From Flavobacterium hibisci (lineage in GTDB: Bacteria; Bacteroidota; Bacteroidia; Flavobacteriales; Flavobacteriaceae), in contig NZ_JAIQDW010000009.1 of the NCBI RefSeq assembly GCF_020026925.1, forward strand, positions 62,001 to 126,000: a DNA stretch of 64,000 nucleotides. Reading direction: 5' to 3'. Position numbers and translations under genes: made by a program. The notes beneath the pieces are model-generated. The model made no database searches and was not told the origin of the DNA. It saw only the letters and a list, made by a program, of their open reading frames with translations. Of this stretch, positions 25,729 to 33,947 are shown one piece after another (the stretch's first letter is position 1; each line of letters opens with the position of its first letter).

Positions 25729-26493
25729 ATGTCTGAAGCGCCTAACCCATCAACACCTAATCAGGACCGTAACACCGAAAACTGGTTTACATCATGGTTT
25801 GATACACCGTATTATCATATTCTTTATAAGGATCGTAATTACAGAGAGGCTCAGATTTTCATGGATAATCTTACGCATTACTTAAACTTGCCTGAAAAAG
25901 CAAAAGTATTGGATTTAGCCTGTGGAAAAGGCCGTCATTCTATTTATTTGAATCAGTTAGGTTTTAACGTTTTAGGAGCCGATTTATCTGAAAACAGCAT
26001 TGCCGAAGCCAGCAAAAACAGCAATGAAACCCTGCATTTTAAGGTACACGATATGCGTGAGCCTTTTGAGGAAAAATTCGATGCTATTTTCAATCTGTTT
26101 ACGAGTTTTGGTTATTTCGAAAATGACGCTGATAATCTCACCACTTTAAAAGCAATCAAAGAAAGTTTATCTGAATATGGTTTTGCCGTAATTGATTTCA
26201 TGAACGTAAATCAGGTTATTGAAACTTTGGTTCCGGAAGAAGTTAAAACAGTGGACGGAATTGATTTCAACATCAAAAGATATGTAGAAGACGGGCATAT
26301 TTTTAAGGAAATTGATTTTGAAGATCAGGGCAAAAAATACCATTTTACAGAAAAAGTAAAAGCACTCACCTTGCAGAATTTTCAGGATTTGATGGAGGAG
26401 GCCGGTATTTATCTTTTAGATATTTTTGGCGATTACAAACTTAAAAAATTCCATAAAACCGAAAGCGAACGATTAATCATGATTTTTAAATAA
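25729..26493 (+). CDS. Class I SAM-dependent methyltransferase, substrate unknown
   Basis: 254 residues. A small-molecule type Rossmann methyltransferase with motif I VLDLACGKGRH (60-70), an acidic residue at the end of strand 2 (GADLSENSI) and FNLFTSFGYF, a stretch found in many Bacteroidota members. There is no RNA-binding domain. The substrate cannot be deduced. The ZIP transporter starts 15 bp after its stop, suggesting one transcript. Confidence 0.8.
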   Translation: MSEAPNPSTPNQDRNTENWFTSWFDTPYYHILYKDRNYREAQIFMDNLTHYLNLPEKAKVLDLACGKGRHSIYLNQLGFNVLGADLSENSIAEASKNSNETLHFKVHDMREPFEEKFDAIFNLFTSFGYFENDADNLTTLKAIKESLSEYGFAVIDFMNVNQVIETLVPEEVKTVDGIDFNIKRYVEDGHIFKEIDFEDQGKKYHFTEKVKALTLQNFQDLMEEAGIYLLDIFGDYKLKKFHKTESERLIMIFK

Positions 26494-26508
26494 TTTGGTA
26501 ATCAACAA

Positions 26509-27177
26509 ATGAATTATCTATTACCCTTATTTTCTGTACTTTTAGGTTATGCGGTGGCTTTGTTTATAAAACCAAAAAACAAGACCAATCTAAAATTATT
26601 GCTTGCTTTTAGCGGTTCATTCTTATTGTCGTTAACCGTAATGCATCTTCTGCCTGAAGTTTACGAATCACACAATCATAATATTGGTTTATTTATTATG
26701 GTTGGGATTTTATTCCAGATTATTCTGGAATTTTTCTCAAAAGGTGCAGAACACGGTCATGTTCACGGACATGCAAAAATGTCTCAGATTCCATGGCTGC
26801 TTTTCATAAGTCTTTGTATTCATGCATTTCTGGAAGGTTTTCCGGTAAGCCATCATCATGGTCTGGCTATCGGAATTGCAATTCATCATTTGCCGATTGC
26901 CGTGATTTTGACGACATTTTTTATCAACGCCGATTTAAACAAAAAAGCTATTTTCGCTTTCATGCTGACTTTTGCGGTAATGACTCCACTAGGAACTGTC
27001 GCTTCTGAATTTTTACCCATTTTAAACGAATATTACACCGAAATAACTGCAATCGTAATTGGAATATTATTCCACATTTCATCAACCATTATTTTCGAAA
27101 GCAGCGAAGGACACAAATTTAATGTTGCCAAAGTCTCCATGATTGTTCTCGGAATCCTATTGGCTTTTTTTCTTTAA
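26509..27177 (+). CDS. ZIP family divalent metal transporter
   Basis: 222 residues, about eight membrane helices. Transport-site residues are visible: HLLPE (46-50) in the second helix, HAFLEG (105-110) in helix 4 and HHLPI (126-130) in helix 5. A short His-rich loop (HGHVHGHAK, about 82-90) lies between helices 3 and 4, as in most ZIP proteins, and may sense zinc. The family brings zinc and other divalent cations into the cytoplasm. It probably shares a promoter with the methyltransferase upstream. Confidence 0.9.
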   Translation: MNYLLPLFSVLLGYAVALFIKPKNKTNLKLLLAFSGSFLLSLTVMHLLPEVYESHNHNIGLFIMVGILFQIILEFFSKGAEHGHVHGHAKMSQIPWLLFISLCIHAFLEGFPVSHHHGLAIGIAIHHLPIAVILTTFFINADLNKKAIFAFMLTFAVMTPLGTVASEFLPILNEYYTEITAIVIGILFHISSTIIFESSEGHKFNVAKVSMIVLGILLAFFL

Positions 27178-27180
27178 TAG

Positions 27181-27300
27181 CGAATTAGAAAATTTGTCAA
27201 TTAGAAAATCATTTACATTCATTGATAATATCTAATCATTTTTAAGACCTCCAAAACATTATCTAATTACCTAATATTGACGTATTATCTAATTATATCC
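27181..27300. repeat. AT-rich stretch with repeated TTAGA / TCTAATTA words
   Basis: Words such as AATTAGAAAAT on the left and ATTATCTAATTA (twice) on the right form a loose inverted repeat. It has no gene. Probably a dispersed intergenic repeat. Confidence 0.35.
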
Positions 27301-27310
27301 TATTTGTTTG

Positions 27311-27420
27311 TGTGAGGGATAGCAGCAAACTACCGAAGTAGTGCGGATAGCCCGACCGCATTTACAGAAGGCGCGCATAAGAGGTTTGTTAAATAGCGCC
27401 TTTTGTAAATGCGGTCACAC
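27311..27420. repeat. GC-rich structured element with two hairpins
   Basis: A first hairpin ACTAC-CGAA-GTAGT is followed by GCGGATAGCCCG, then a 21-bp stem (27354-27374 against 27396-27416, one G-U-type mismatch) around a 21-nt loop. The GC content stands out from the flanks. It is probably a dispersed repeat or a structured RNA; it could also terminate transcription from both sides. I recall similar GGATAGCCCG repeats in flavobacterial genomes. Confidence 0.55.
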
Positions 27421-27454
27421 CCAAAAAAATATCAAATTGACTAATTCCCTCATT

Positions 27455-29839
27455 TTAATTGCCTGTTCTTTTCTTCTCTTCTTCATTTCCAGAATTACGT
27501 TCCTTCATATCGATCTTTTTATTTCCAAAATTGTAAACTAAAGATAAACGGGCAAATCTGTTGCTTTCCTTTTGACTATAGACCTGCCTTACACCATTTA
27601 CAACTGAAATATCATCTTTTAAATAAGACGTATTGAAAATATCATTTATCAAAAAAGAAATCTGGAGTGCTTTGTTTAATAAATCCTGATTAAGGCCAAT
27701 ATTTAAACTTGCTGTATATCCTGTTTCGTATAAACCGCTTTTGTAAGGTGTTGTATAATTGAAATCTAGTTGTAATTTAGTTGTTTTACCTAACGAAAAG
27801 TTATTTTTTGTTGCGAAATCAACCTGAAGACCATTTACCGGTGTTGCATTGATATTGTTTATAAATTTAATATCTGAACCTAAAAAATACACGGAATTTT
27901 CACTCTGCCACCAATCTGCAAAACTGGCTGAATAGATTTCCCCAACTCCATAAGTAATTCCTTTAAAATAATTTTCTCTCGTTATGACCTGCGTCAATGT
28001 TTCCGGATTTGCATTGAATATTACGCCATACCCATCTGTAATCGAATTTAAAAAAACACTGGTTTTCAATATTTTTTTATACGAATGTGCAAACTCGAAA
28101 TTGTCACTAAATGAAGGTTTCAAAAATGGATTTCCTTCAGAATAACTGTTGCTGCTGATGTAAATACGAAACGGATTCAAAAGTGAAAAACCCGGTCTTC
28201 TGATTCTCCTTCCATAATTCAGACTAAAATTGTTGTTTTCATTCCTCTCATACGAAGCATAAAACGTTGGAAACAGTTTAAAATAATTGTTTACCGTTTC
28301 CTGATTTAGCGTTTTTGAAAAACCATTTGTCTGTGTATTTTCTAATCGCAAACCGAATTGAAAATTCCATTTTTCATTCACTTTTTTGTCTCCGCTAACA
28401 TAAATTGCCTGATTATTTTCAGTGTATTTAAACTGATTGGACTGGTTGGTATCTAATTCAGGAGTTCCGGTAATCGTATTAAAGAAAGTAACATCGCTAT
28501 TACTGGTGGTATAACTTACTTTTGCGCCATACAATAAGTTTAGGAATCGGAGCGGATGTTCAATATCAGCCTTGAAACTCACATTGTCAATCTCCTGATT
28601 CGAAATATTTTTTCCTGACTGATTTACACCAACAAAGGTTCCGTCCGGTGCATAATTATTAGCTGTAAAATCTCTGTCGAATTTTGAATTATAATTAAAG
28701 TAATCGACATCAAATGATAATTTTCGGTTTAGGGAATCTAATTTAGCAATCAAATGCAGATTATAAGTCTTATTACCGGATTTCCTGTCTAAAGGACTCT
28801 TATTAATTATATAACTCTCTAATTCATTTTGAGCATTATATTTATCAATCCTTATACCCGAGTCAAAATCCGGATTGCTTTTATCTCTTAAAAATTGAAA
28901 ACCAATGGTGGTGTTTTCTGAAAAATCATAATCAAAAGCTATTTTTCCGGAAAGGTTATCTTCATTTAATTTGGTCATTATATCCATTTTTGTAGTTCCT
29001 TCTGTAAAATACATATCCAGGTTTTCATTAATGTATTTATAACCTGTTTTCCCATTAACACTAGCAGAAAATCGAAATTTATTTTTATTGTAAAAGAAAT
29101 TATCTCTCAGCGCAAAAATTCCGTATTTACTTTGATCACAGGAAGCTGTTGTTGTATTTTTCCAGGAATTACGAGTGCCTTTTTTCATCACAATATTGAT
29201 CAGTCCGCCATTTCCTTCCGCTTCATATTTCGATGAAGGATTACTAATAATTTCGATGTTTTTAATATCACTCGCAGAAATTGATTTCAGGAAATTATTC
29301 AGTTCTTCGCCAGTTAATTCAATCATCCTTCCATCAATCATGACACGGGAAGTACCTTTTCCCAGTATATTGATAGCATTATTTTGTACTACAACTCCAG
29401 GTGCTGTATTTAATGCGCTCAAGGCATCGCCTCCAACAGTGTTTGCATTATTCTCAGGATTATAAACCAGGCGGTCTATTTTTTGTTCAATTGTATTTTT
29501 TCTCGACTGAATGACAACCTCTCCCAATTTTGTTACATTTTCTATTAATATAATCGTACCCAGATCGATATCTTTTTCAATAACAATTTCATTTTGGTAA
29601 TCTGTAAATCCTAAAAGACTGACTTTTATTTTGTAAAAACCTTTTTTAAGATTAATTTCGAAAGTTCCGTCTTGTTTACTTGTTGTTCCGCCTATTATTT
29701 TTCCTTCTGAATCGGATACTGAAATATCTGCCCATTCCAGTAAAGTTGTTTCGCTGGATATTTTACCTCTTAATTTTATTGATTGTGCTAAACAAAATAA
29801 TGGTAATACTAAAAAGATGAGGAGGTTTGTTTTTTTCAT
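27455..29839 (-). CDS. TonB-dependent outer-membrane receptor, OMP_b-brl_3 type
   Basis: 794 residues from the ATG at 29839; nine extra residues would precede the signal peptide otherwise. Signal peptide MKKTNLLIFLVLPLFCLAQ. Domains in order: a carboxypeptidase-like regulatory domain (about 20-100), a TonB plug (about 115-215) with LNTAPGVVV and RVMIDG, then the beta-barrel to the end. Such proteins import or export a substrate across the outer membrane with TonB energy, but OMP_b-brl_3 members have no SusD partner and their ligands are mostly unknown. The 7TM-AraC regulator gene lies just upstream on the same strand, so it is the likely regulator. Confidence 0.85.
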   Translation of the reverse strand: MKKTNLLIFLVLPLFCLAQSIKLRGKISSETTLLEWADISVSDSEGKIIGGTTSKQDGTFEINLKKGFYKIKVSLLGFTDYQNEIVIEKDIDLGTIILIENVTKLGEVVIQSRKNTIEQKIDRLVYNPENNANTVGGDALSALNTAPGVVVQNNAINILGKGTSRVMIDGRMIELTGEELNNFLKSISASDIKNIEIISNPSSKYEAEGNGGLINIVMKKGTRNSWKNTTTASCDQSKYGIFALRDNFFYNKNKFRFSASVNGKTGYKYINENLDMYFTEGTTKMDIMTKLNEDNLSGKIAFDYDFSENTTIGFQFLRDKSNPDFDSGIRIDKYNAQNELESYIINKSPLDRKSGNKTYNLHLIAKLDSLNRKLSFDVDYFNYNSKFDRDFTANNYAPDGTFVGVNQSGKNISNQEIDNVSFKADIEHPLRFLNLLYGAKVSYTTSNSDVTFFNTITGTPELDTNQSNQFKYTENNQAIYVSGDKKVNEKWNFQFGLRLENTQTNGFSKTLNQETVNNYFKLFPTFYASYERNENNNFSLNYGRRIRRPGFSLLNPFRIYISSNSYSEGNPFLKPSFSDNFEFAHSYKKILKTSVFLNSITDGYGVIFNANPETLTQVITRENYFKGITYGVGEIYSASFADWWQSENSVYFLGSDIKFINNINATPVNGLQVDFATKNNFSLGKTTKLQLDFNYTTPYKSGLYETGYTASLNIGLNQDLLNKALQISFLINDIFNTSYLKDDISVVNGVRQVYSQKESNRFARLSLVYNFGNKKIDMKERNSGNEEEKKRTGN

Positions 29840-29913
29840 GATTTCTAATTTTTTCAACTTGTTCAATTAATATGAAGCAAAGTTGCCTTAGAAATTTTCC
29901 AGATTCGACCGAC

Positions 29914-29959
29914 AAAAAAAAGTCGAACCAATTTCTGCCTAAGAAATTAGTACGACTTT
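29914..29959 (-). terminator. Intrinsic terminator after the AraC-type gene
   Basis: Read on the minus strand, AAAGTCGTACTAATTTC pairs with GAAATTGGTTCGACTTT (one T-T mismatch and G-U pairs) around a 7-nt loop, then a run of eight T. It lies between the regulator's stop and the receptor's start. Confidence 0.7.
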
Positions 29960-29983
29960 ATTAATCCTGACGTACGACTTTTT
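29950..29983. promoter_or_regulatory. Direct repeat GTACGACTTT, 22 bp apart; possible operator
   Basis: GTACGACTTT occurs at 29950-29959 and again at 29972-29981, two helical turns apart. AraC-type regulators often bind direct repeats at about this spacing. The left copy is also an arm of the terminator, so the right copy could form an alternative stem. Which of the two uses is real is not clear. Confidence 0.35.
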
Positions 29984-29995
29984 ACAAAACCCTAA

Positions 29996-31144
29996 TTATA
30001 AAGCGTTTCTGTAAGCCGTGGGCGTTAAATTTGTATATTTTTTAAAAGAAGTATTAAACGAAGATTTTGAATTGAAACCTACTTCGTATAGAATTTCTAA
30101 AACGGTCAAATCCCTTTTTAAAGGATCTTTTAAAATAGTCATTGCTTTTTGAATGCGGTATTCGTTTACAAAATCAAAAAAGTGCTGGTCCATATGATGA
30201 TTAATTAAAACAGATAAATCACGAACCGGAATATCAATTTGGTTCGAAAGTTCCTGAATTGTAAGAGAGGGATCCAGAAATGGTTCTTTTTCTTTCATAT
30301 AGTCTTTTAAAGCAGTAATTTGAGTTGCAATCAGCTCGTTATGATTGGTTTTTATTTCTACAATATTCTCGTTTTGTTTGGGAAGAATATCCTTTGCCAG
30401 CTGTAATTTAGAATCGATACCGCGAAAAAGTTCCGGATAATTCAGGGCTTTTAGTACAAACCAGCATGTTACGATTAAAACCAGAAATTGCAATATGGTA
30501 TTGGACCAAATCCAGAGAAAATCTAAATCAGCATATCTCACGATATTTTTAACTATTGACAGATAATATAAAACAAAGAGCACACTTGCTATTTGAAATA
30601 ACCATATAAAAATAGAAGTTCGGGGATTCGCATAATTTTCCTGATATATTTCCTTATACTTTTTCAGGACCACAAATATTCCCAGACTATATGCTATGGT
30701 TTGTATTCCCAAAATAAGAAACAAAATGTACATCTCAGGAGACTGATCACGCTGATCATAAAATAGTTGCTTTTCTGTTGTATTTAAAAAGTAGAGTCTT
30801 AGTACAAATACAACATTTGTAATTAGGAATGGAATTAAATGTACTAAATGCTTTCCTTTTAAACGAAAATCAGCAAAACAAACTGATAGTACGTAGAGAT
30901 AAAAGGCAGGTAATATCAAAGTACAAACAGACCATCTGAAAAATTCTAAATTAAAATGACTTTTTATAAATCCTTCCTCAATAAAAATACCACTGTTATC
31001 AATGGCAAAAAATATTAAATAGAAAGCAAATAATTTGTTTGCTAATTTATTTTTTGTTTTTACAGTAAGTAAAAAAAATGCCAGCAATAATGAAACAAAA
31101 ACTGAGATTTTGGCCATGCCGGTTAAAAAGCTTATTACATCCAT
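29996..31144 (-). CDS. AraC-type transcriptional regulator with a seven-helix membrane N-terminus
   Basis: 382 residues. The first about 235 residues contain seven hydrophobic helices (a sensor of the 7TM type), then a linker with KLQLAKDILPKQNEN, and a C-terminal AraC/XylS DNA-binding region (about 280-382) with two helix-turn-helix units: LTIQELSNQIDIPVRDLS and VLEILYEVGFNSKSSFNTSFKKYT. It is a one-component regulator that reads a signal at the membrane. The gene precedes the TonB-type receptor gene, which is its likely target. Its own promoter element is at 31164-31171. Confidence 0.85.
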   Translation of the reverse strand: MDVISFLTGMAKISVFVSLLLAFFLLTVKTKNKLANKLFAFYLIFFAIDNSGIFIEEGFIKSHFNLEFFRWSVCTLILPAFYLYVLSVCFADFRLKGKHLVHLIPFLITNVVFVLRLYFLNTTEKQLFYDQRDQSPEMYILFLILGIQTIAYSLGIFVVLKKYKEIYQENYANPRTSIFIWLFQIASVLFVLYYLSIVKNIVRYADLDFLWIWSNTILQFLVLIVTCWFVLKALNYPELFRGIDSKLQLAKDILPKQNENIVEIKTNHNELIATQITALKDYMKEKEPFLDPSLTIQELSNQIDIPVRDLSVLINHHMDQHFFDFVNEYRIQKAMTILKDPLKRDLTVLEILYEVGFNSKSSFNTSFKKYTNLTPTAYRNAL

Positions 31145-31163
31145 TATTGTCTTAATTATTTAA

Positions 31164-31171
31164 CAAATATA
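31164..31171 (-). promoter_or_regulatory. Candidate -7 element for the AraC-type gene (TATATTTG on minus)
   Basis: Fits TAnnTTTG, 19 bp before the ATG at 31144. No clear -33 element. Confidence 0.4.
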
Positions 31172-31294
31172 CTATTTTAGTTCTTTTAGAAAGAGGCTTA
31201 TAAAATTGGTTTCCCTACAAAGAAAACATAAAAAAAAGATTTAAAATCTTTATAAGTTTGACTTTTACTTCTCGCTCATTTGCTCAAAAAAGTT

Positions 31295-31302
31295 TAATTT
31301 TG
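31295..31302 (+). promoter_or_regulatory. Candidate -7 element for murQ (TAATTTTG)
   Basis: Fits TAnnTTTG and lies 23 bp before the ATG at 31326. A TTTG at 31279-31282 is only 12 bp upstream, shorter than the usual spacing. Confidence 0.45.
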
Positions 31303-31325
31303 GAGGATAACTATTTCTACAAAAA

Positions 31326-32138
31326 ATGACGTTTACAAAAACTACCGAACAATCTTCAAAATACGAACATTTAGAGAAAATGTCAGTTCAGGAACTGCTC
31401 ACTAATATTAACAACGAAGATAAAACTGTACCCAATGCTGTCGAAAAAGCGTTACCACAAATCGAAGCTTTAGTGGCACAGACTGTTTCAAATTTAAAAT
31501 TAGGCGGACGTATTTTTTACATTGGAGCCGGAACATCCGGACGTTTAGGGATTGTAGATGCTTCAGAATGTCCTCCTACTTTCGGTGTTCCTTTTGATTT
31601 AGTAAACGGAATCATTGCGGGTGGTGACACTGCGATTCGCCGTGCCGTAGAAAATGCCGAAGACAATGCAACACAAGCCTGGATTGATTTACAGGCACAT
31701 AATATCAATCAAAATGATATCGTGATTGGAATTGCGGCATCAGGAACTACTCCTTATGTTATTGGCGGTTTAGAAACCTGTAACGAAAACAATATTACTA
31801 CAGGCTGTGTTACCTGTAATGCTGGAAGTCCGTTGGCTTTGACAGCAAAATTTCCTATTGAAGTCGTTGTAGGACCGGAATTTGTAACCGGAAGTTCGAG
31901 AATGAAAGCCGGAACTGCTCAGAAACTGGTTTTAAACATGATTTCGACTGCATCGATGATTCAGCTTGGAAAAGTAAAAGGTAACAAAATGGTCGATATG
32001 CAGTTGAGCAACAGCAAACTGGTTGACCGCGGCGTGAAAATGATTATGGGAGAAATTCCGGTTTCGTATGAAGAAGCTTCTGAATTATTAAATAAATACG
32101 GCAGCGTGAGGAATGCGGTTGATAATTATTTGAAGTAA
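31326..32138 (+). CDS. murQ: N-acetylmuramic acid 6-phosphate etherase
   Basis: 270 residues, a single SIS (sugar isomerase) domain. The active-site loop GAGTSGRLG (67-75) holds the sugar phosphate, and the general acid/base glutamates are Glu81 in DASECPP and Glu112 in ENAED, corresponding to Glu83 and Glu114 of E. coli. It removes the lactyl ether of MurNAc-6-phosphate to give GlcNAc-6-phosphate, part of peptidoglycan recycling. It is about 28 residues shorter than the E. coli enzyme, mostly at the C-terminus. No MurP or anhMurNAc kinase is adjacent here. A large inverted-repeat element follows it. Confidence 0.93.
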   Translation: MTFTKTTEQSSKYEHLEKMSVQELLTNINNEDKTVPNAVEKALPQIEALVAQTVSNLKLGGRIFYIGAGTSGRLGIVDASECPPTFGVPFDLVNGIIAGGDTAIRRAVENAEDNATQAWIDLQAHNINQNDIVIGIAASGTTPYVIGGLETCNENNITTGCVTCNAGSPLALTAKFPIEVVVGPEFVTGSSRMKAGTAQKLVLNMISTASMIQLGKVKGNKMVDMQLSNSKLVDRGVKMIMGEIPVSYEEASELLNKYGSVRNAVDNYLK

Positions 32139-32182
32139 GAAGTTTTCTGTGAAATGTAAAATGGCTTTTTTATATCATAAGT

Positions 32183-32282
32183 TTGTCAATTCGAGGAACG
32201 AGAAATCAGATTAGTAGCTTCACAAAGAGAATCCAATCTTTGTGTAATCCCCCGTGTGATTTCTCGTTCCTCGAAATGACAA
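32183..32282. repeat. 100-bp inverted-repeat element with inner hairpin
   Basis: Outer arms 32183-32208 and 32257-32282 (26 bp each) are reverse complements with one mismatch, from TTGTCA to AAATCA. Inside, CACAAAGA (32221-32228) pairs with TCTTTGTG (32237-32244). The layout is MITE- or REP-like. No protein is encoded. It follows murQ. Confidence 0.65.
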
Positions 32283-32381
32283 GATTGCAACAAAACTGAA
32301 CTAAAAAAACCTGAAACCCGAAACTTTTTTCAAACCTGACTCGAGGCTGAAAGCCCAACAGACGAAGTAAACAAAAAACAA

Positions 32382-32603
32382 ATGGCAACAAATAAACAAT
32401 TATTAGGAAAAGGTATAAAATATTTAACCGGTGCACTCCCGTTGATGTTTATCGGGCCGTCATTGATTTATAACGCATTTATGAATCAGCACACCAACTG
32501 GCATTATCTGGTTTTAGGAATCGGGATTTTAGCTTGCTTAAGTTCTATGTTTTTGATTTTCTACGGATTGAAAACTATTATGAAAGGTTTGTTTAATGAC
32601 TAA
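32382..32603 (+). CDS. DUF6095 family small membrane protein
   Basis: 73 residues, two helices (about 18-34 and 42-66) with a short loop. The start MATNKQLLGKGIKYLTGALPLMFIGPS is what I recall as DUF6095, a Bacteroidota family without known function. It begins 54 bp before the pentapeptide-repeat gene and may be co-transcribed with it and the DinB-like gene. Confidence 0.7.
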   Translation: MATNKQLLGKGIKYLTGALPLMFIGPSLIYNAFMNQHTNWHYLVLGIGILACLSSMFLIFYGLKTIMKGLFND

Positions 32604-32656
32604 TATTTTAATCCCATAACAAATCCCTCCTAACTTTAATTCCTTATTCAATCACA

Positions 32657-33229
32657 ATGGAAAGCCTAATCCACATTCAAAAAACATTCGAGAAAGTCAT
32701 TTATATTGACAAAAAAATAAACAACCGTGAGTTTGAAGATTGTGTCTTTAAAAACTGTGATTTTTCGAATAGCAATTTTGCCTACAATACTTTTTTAGAC
32801 TGCGAGTTTATCGATTGTAATTTGTCAATGACGAATTTAGCAGGAACGAGTTTAAAGAATGTGGCTTTCAAAAACTGCAAGCTTTTAGGAATTGCCTTTA
32901 ACGAATGTGATGACTTTTTATTTCAGGTTTATTTTGAAGAAAGCACTTTGGATTATGCCATCTTTTCGAATAAAAAAATGCCGAAAACCAAATTCATGAA
33001 TTGCTCTGTAAGGGAAGTTACTTTTATAGGAACCAATTTAACGAATTCGGTTTTTGATAATTGTGATTTGGATGGTGCTATTTTTAATGAAACACAACTA
33101 GCCGCGGTTGATTTTAGAACAGCTTACAATTATAAAATCGATCCCGAATTTAACCCGATGAAAAAAGCTCAATTTTCGACTCAGGGAATTGTAGGACTTT
33201 TAGATAAATACGACATTAAAATTGTATAA
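32657..33229 (+). CDS. Pentapeptide-repeat protein
   Basis: 190 residues. A right-handed quadrilateral beta-helix is predicted from tandem A/C-D/N-L/F-x-x units: FEDCVFKNCDFSNSNF, DCEFIDCNLSMTNL, and further F/L-spaced runs to about residue 155, with a break near 65-95. The organisation resembles the Qnr/MfpA-type DNA-mimic proteins, which protect DNA gyrase, but this is only a similarity of fold; many pentapeptide proteins have other or unknown roles. The next gene begins 2 bp after its stop. Confidence 0.8.
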   Translation: MESLIHIQKTFEKVIYIDKKINNREFEDCVFKNCDFSNSNFAYNTFLDCEFIDCNLSMTNLAGTSLKNVAFKNCKLLGIAFNECDDFLFQVYFEESTLDYAIFSNKKMPKTKFMNCSVREVTFIGTNLTNSVFDNCDLDGAIFNETQLAAVDFRTAYNYKIDPEFNPMKKAQFSTQGIVGLLDKYDIKIV

Positions 33230-33231
33230 GC

Positions 33232-33807
33232 ATGGAAACGAATGAATCTTATCTGGAAAGCATTAAAAAGCAGTTTTTGTATTATAAAATGCTGGGCGAA
33301 AAAGCCATCGATCAGCTTGAACCCGGACAGCTATTTATAGCTTCAAATGAAGACACTAACAGTATTGCAACTATCATCAAACATATTTCAGGAAATATGC
33401 TGTCGCGATGGACAGACTTTTTAACTTCTGACGGTGAAAAAGAATGGCGCAATCGTGATGCCGAATTCGAAAATGATTTACAGTCAAAAGATGAAGTTTT
33501 GGAAGTCTGGAATAAAGGGTGGGATGTTTTTTTAGACGCTTTAAACAATTTGAAACCGGAACAGCTTTCGGATATCATTTATATTCGGAACGAAGGTCAT
33601 ACGGTTATTGAAGCAATCAACAGGCAATTGGCACATTATCCGTATCATATCGGGCAGATTGTTTTTTATGCAAAGCAGTTAAAAAATAGCTCTTGGGACA
33701 GTTTGTCGATTCCGAAAAATAAATCAGGGAATTACAATGCCGAAAAGTTTGCCAAAGAAAAAGAAATAAAGAATTTTACAGATGATGAGTTAAACCGACT
33801 GAAATAA
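33232..33807 (+). CDS. DinB-like metal-binding protein, DUF1572
   Basis: 191 residues, a four-helix bundle of the DinB superfamily. The three histidines that bind a divalent metal are visible: one in IIKHISGN and two in LAHYPYHIGQI, with the usual H-x3-H spacing. Such proteins act as thiol-S-transferases or are uncharacterised; no catalytic assignment is made. It starts 2 bp after the pentapeptide-repeat gene. Confidence 0.8.
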   Translation: METNESYLESIKKQFLYYKMLGEKAIDQLEPGQLFIASNEDTNSIATIIKHISGNMLSRWTDFLTSDGEKEWRNRDAEFENDLQSKDEVLEVWNKGWDVFLDALNNLKPEQLSDIIYIRNEGHTVIEAINRQLAHYPYHIGQIVFYAKQLKNSSWDSLSIPKNKSGNYNAEKFAKEKEIKNFTDDELNRLK

Positions 33808-33847
33808 TTAATTGTCTTTTAATTTTTCTGATGAAAACGATTGCCCT

Positions 33848-33924
33848 AGCCCTGATTGAAACGGAAATCCTTTTTATTTTTCCTTTAAAAATAAAAAGAT
33901 TGTAGTGGAAAGCAGGAATCAGCT
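33848..33924. repeat. Structured repeat element, copy A (AGCCCTGAT family)
   Basis: An outer stem AGC-CC-TGAT / ATCA-GCT encloses a 12-bp inner stem (33870-33881 against 33887-33898) with a 5-nt loop. The flanks match the element at 51561-51637 closely, while the inner stem differs by paired changes. It lies upstream of the lipoprotein gene at 33948. It looks like a structured RNA or a mobile-type repeat. Confidence 0.6.
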
Positions 33925-33947
33925 CCTTATAAAACAACTTATTTAAA

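Noticed and set aside
32183..32282. CRISPR repeat or tRNA
   Set aside because: Only one inverted repeat pair, no spacer-repeat array; the fold does not have the cloverleaf arms or a CCA-type acceptor.
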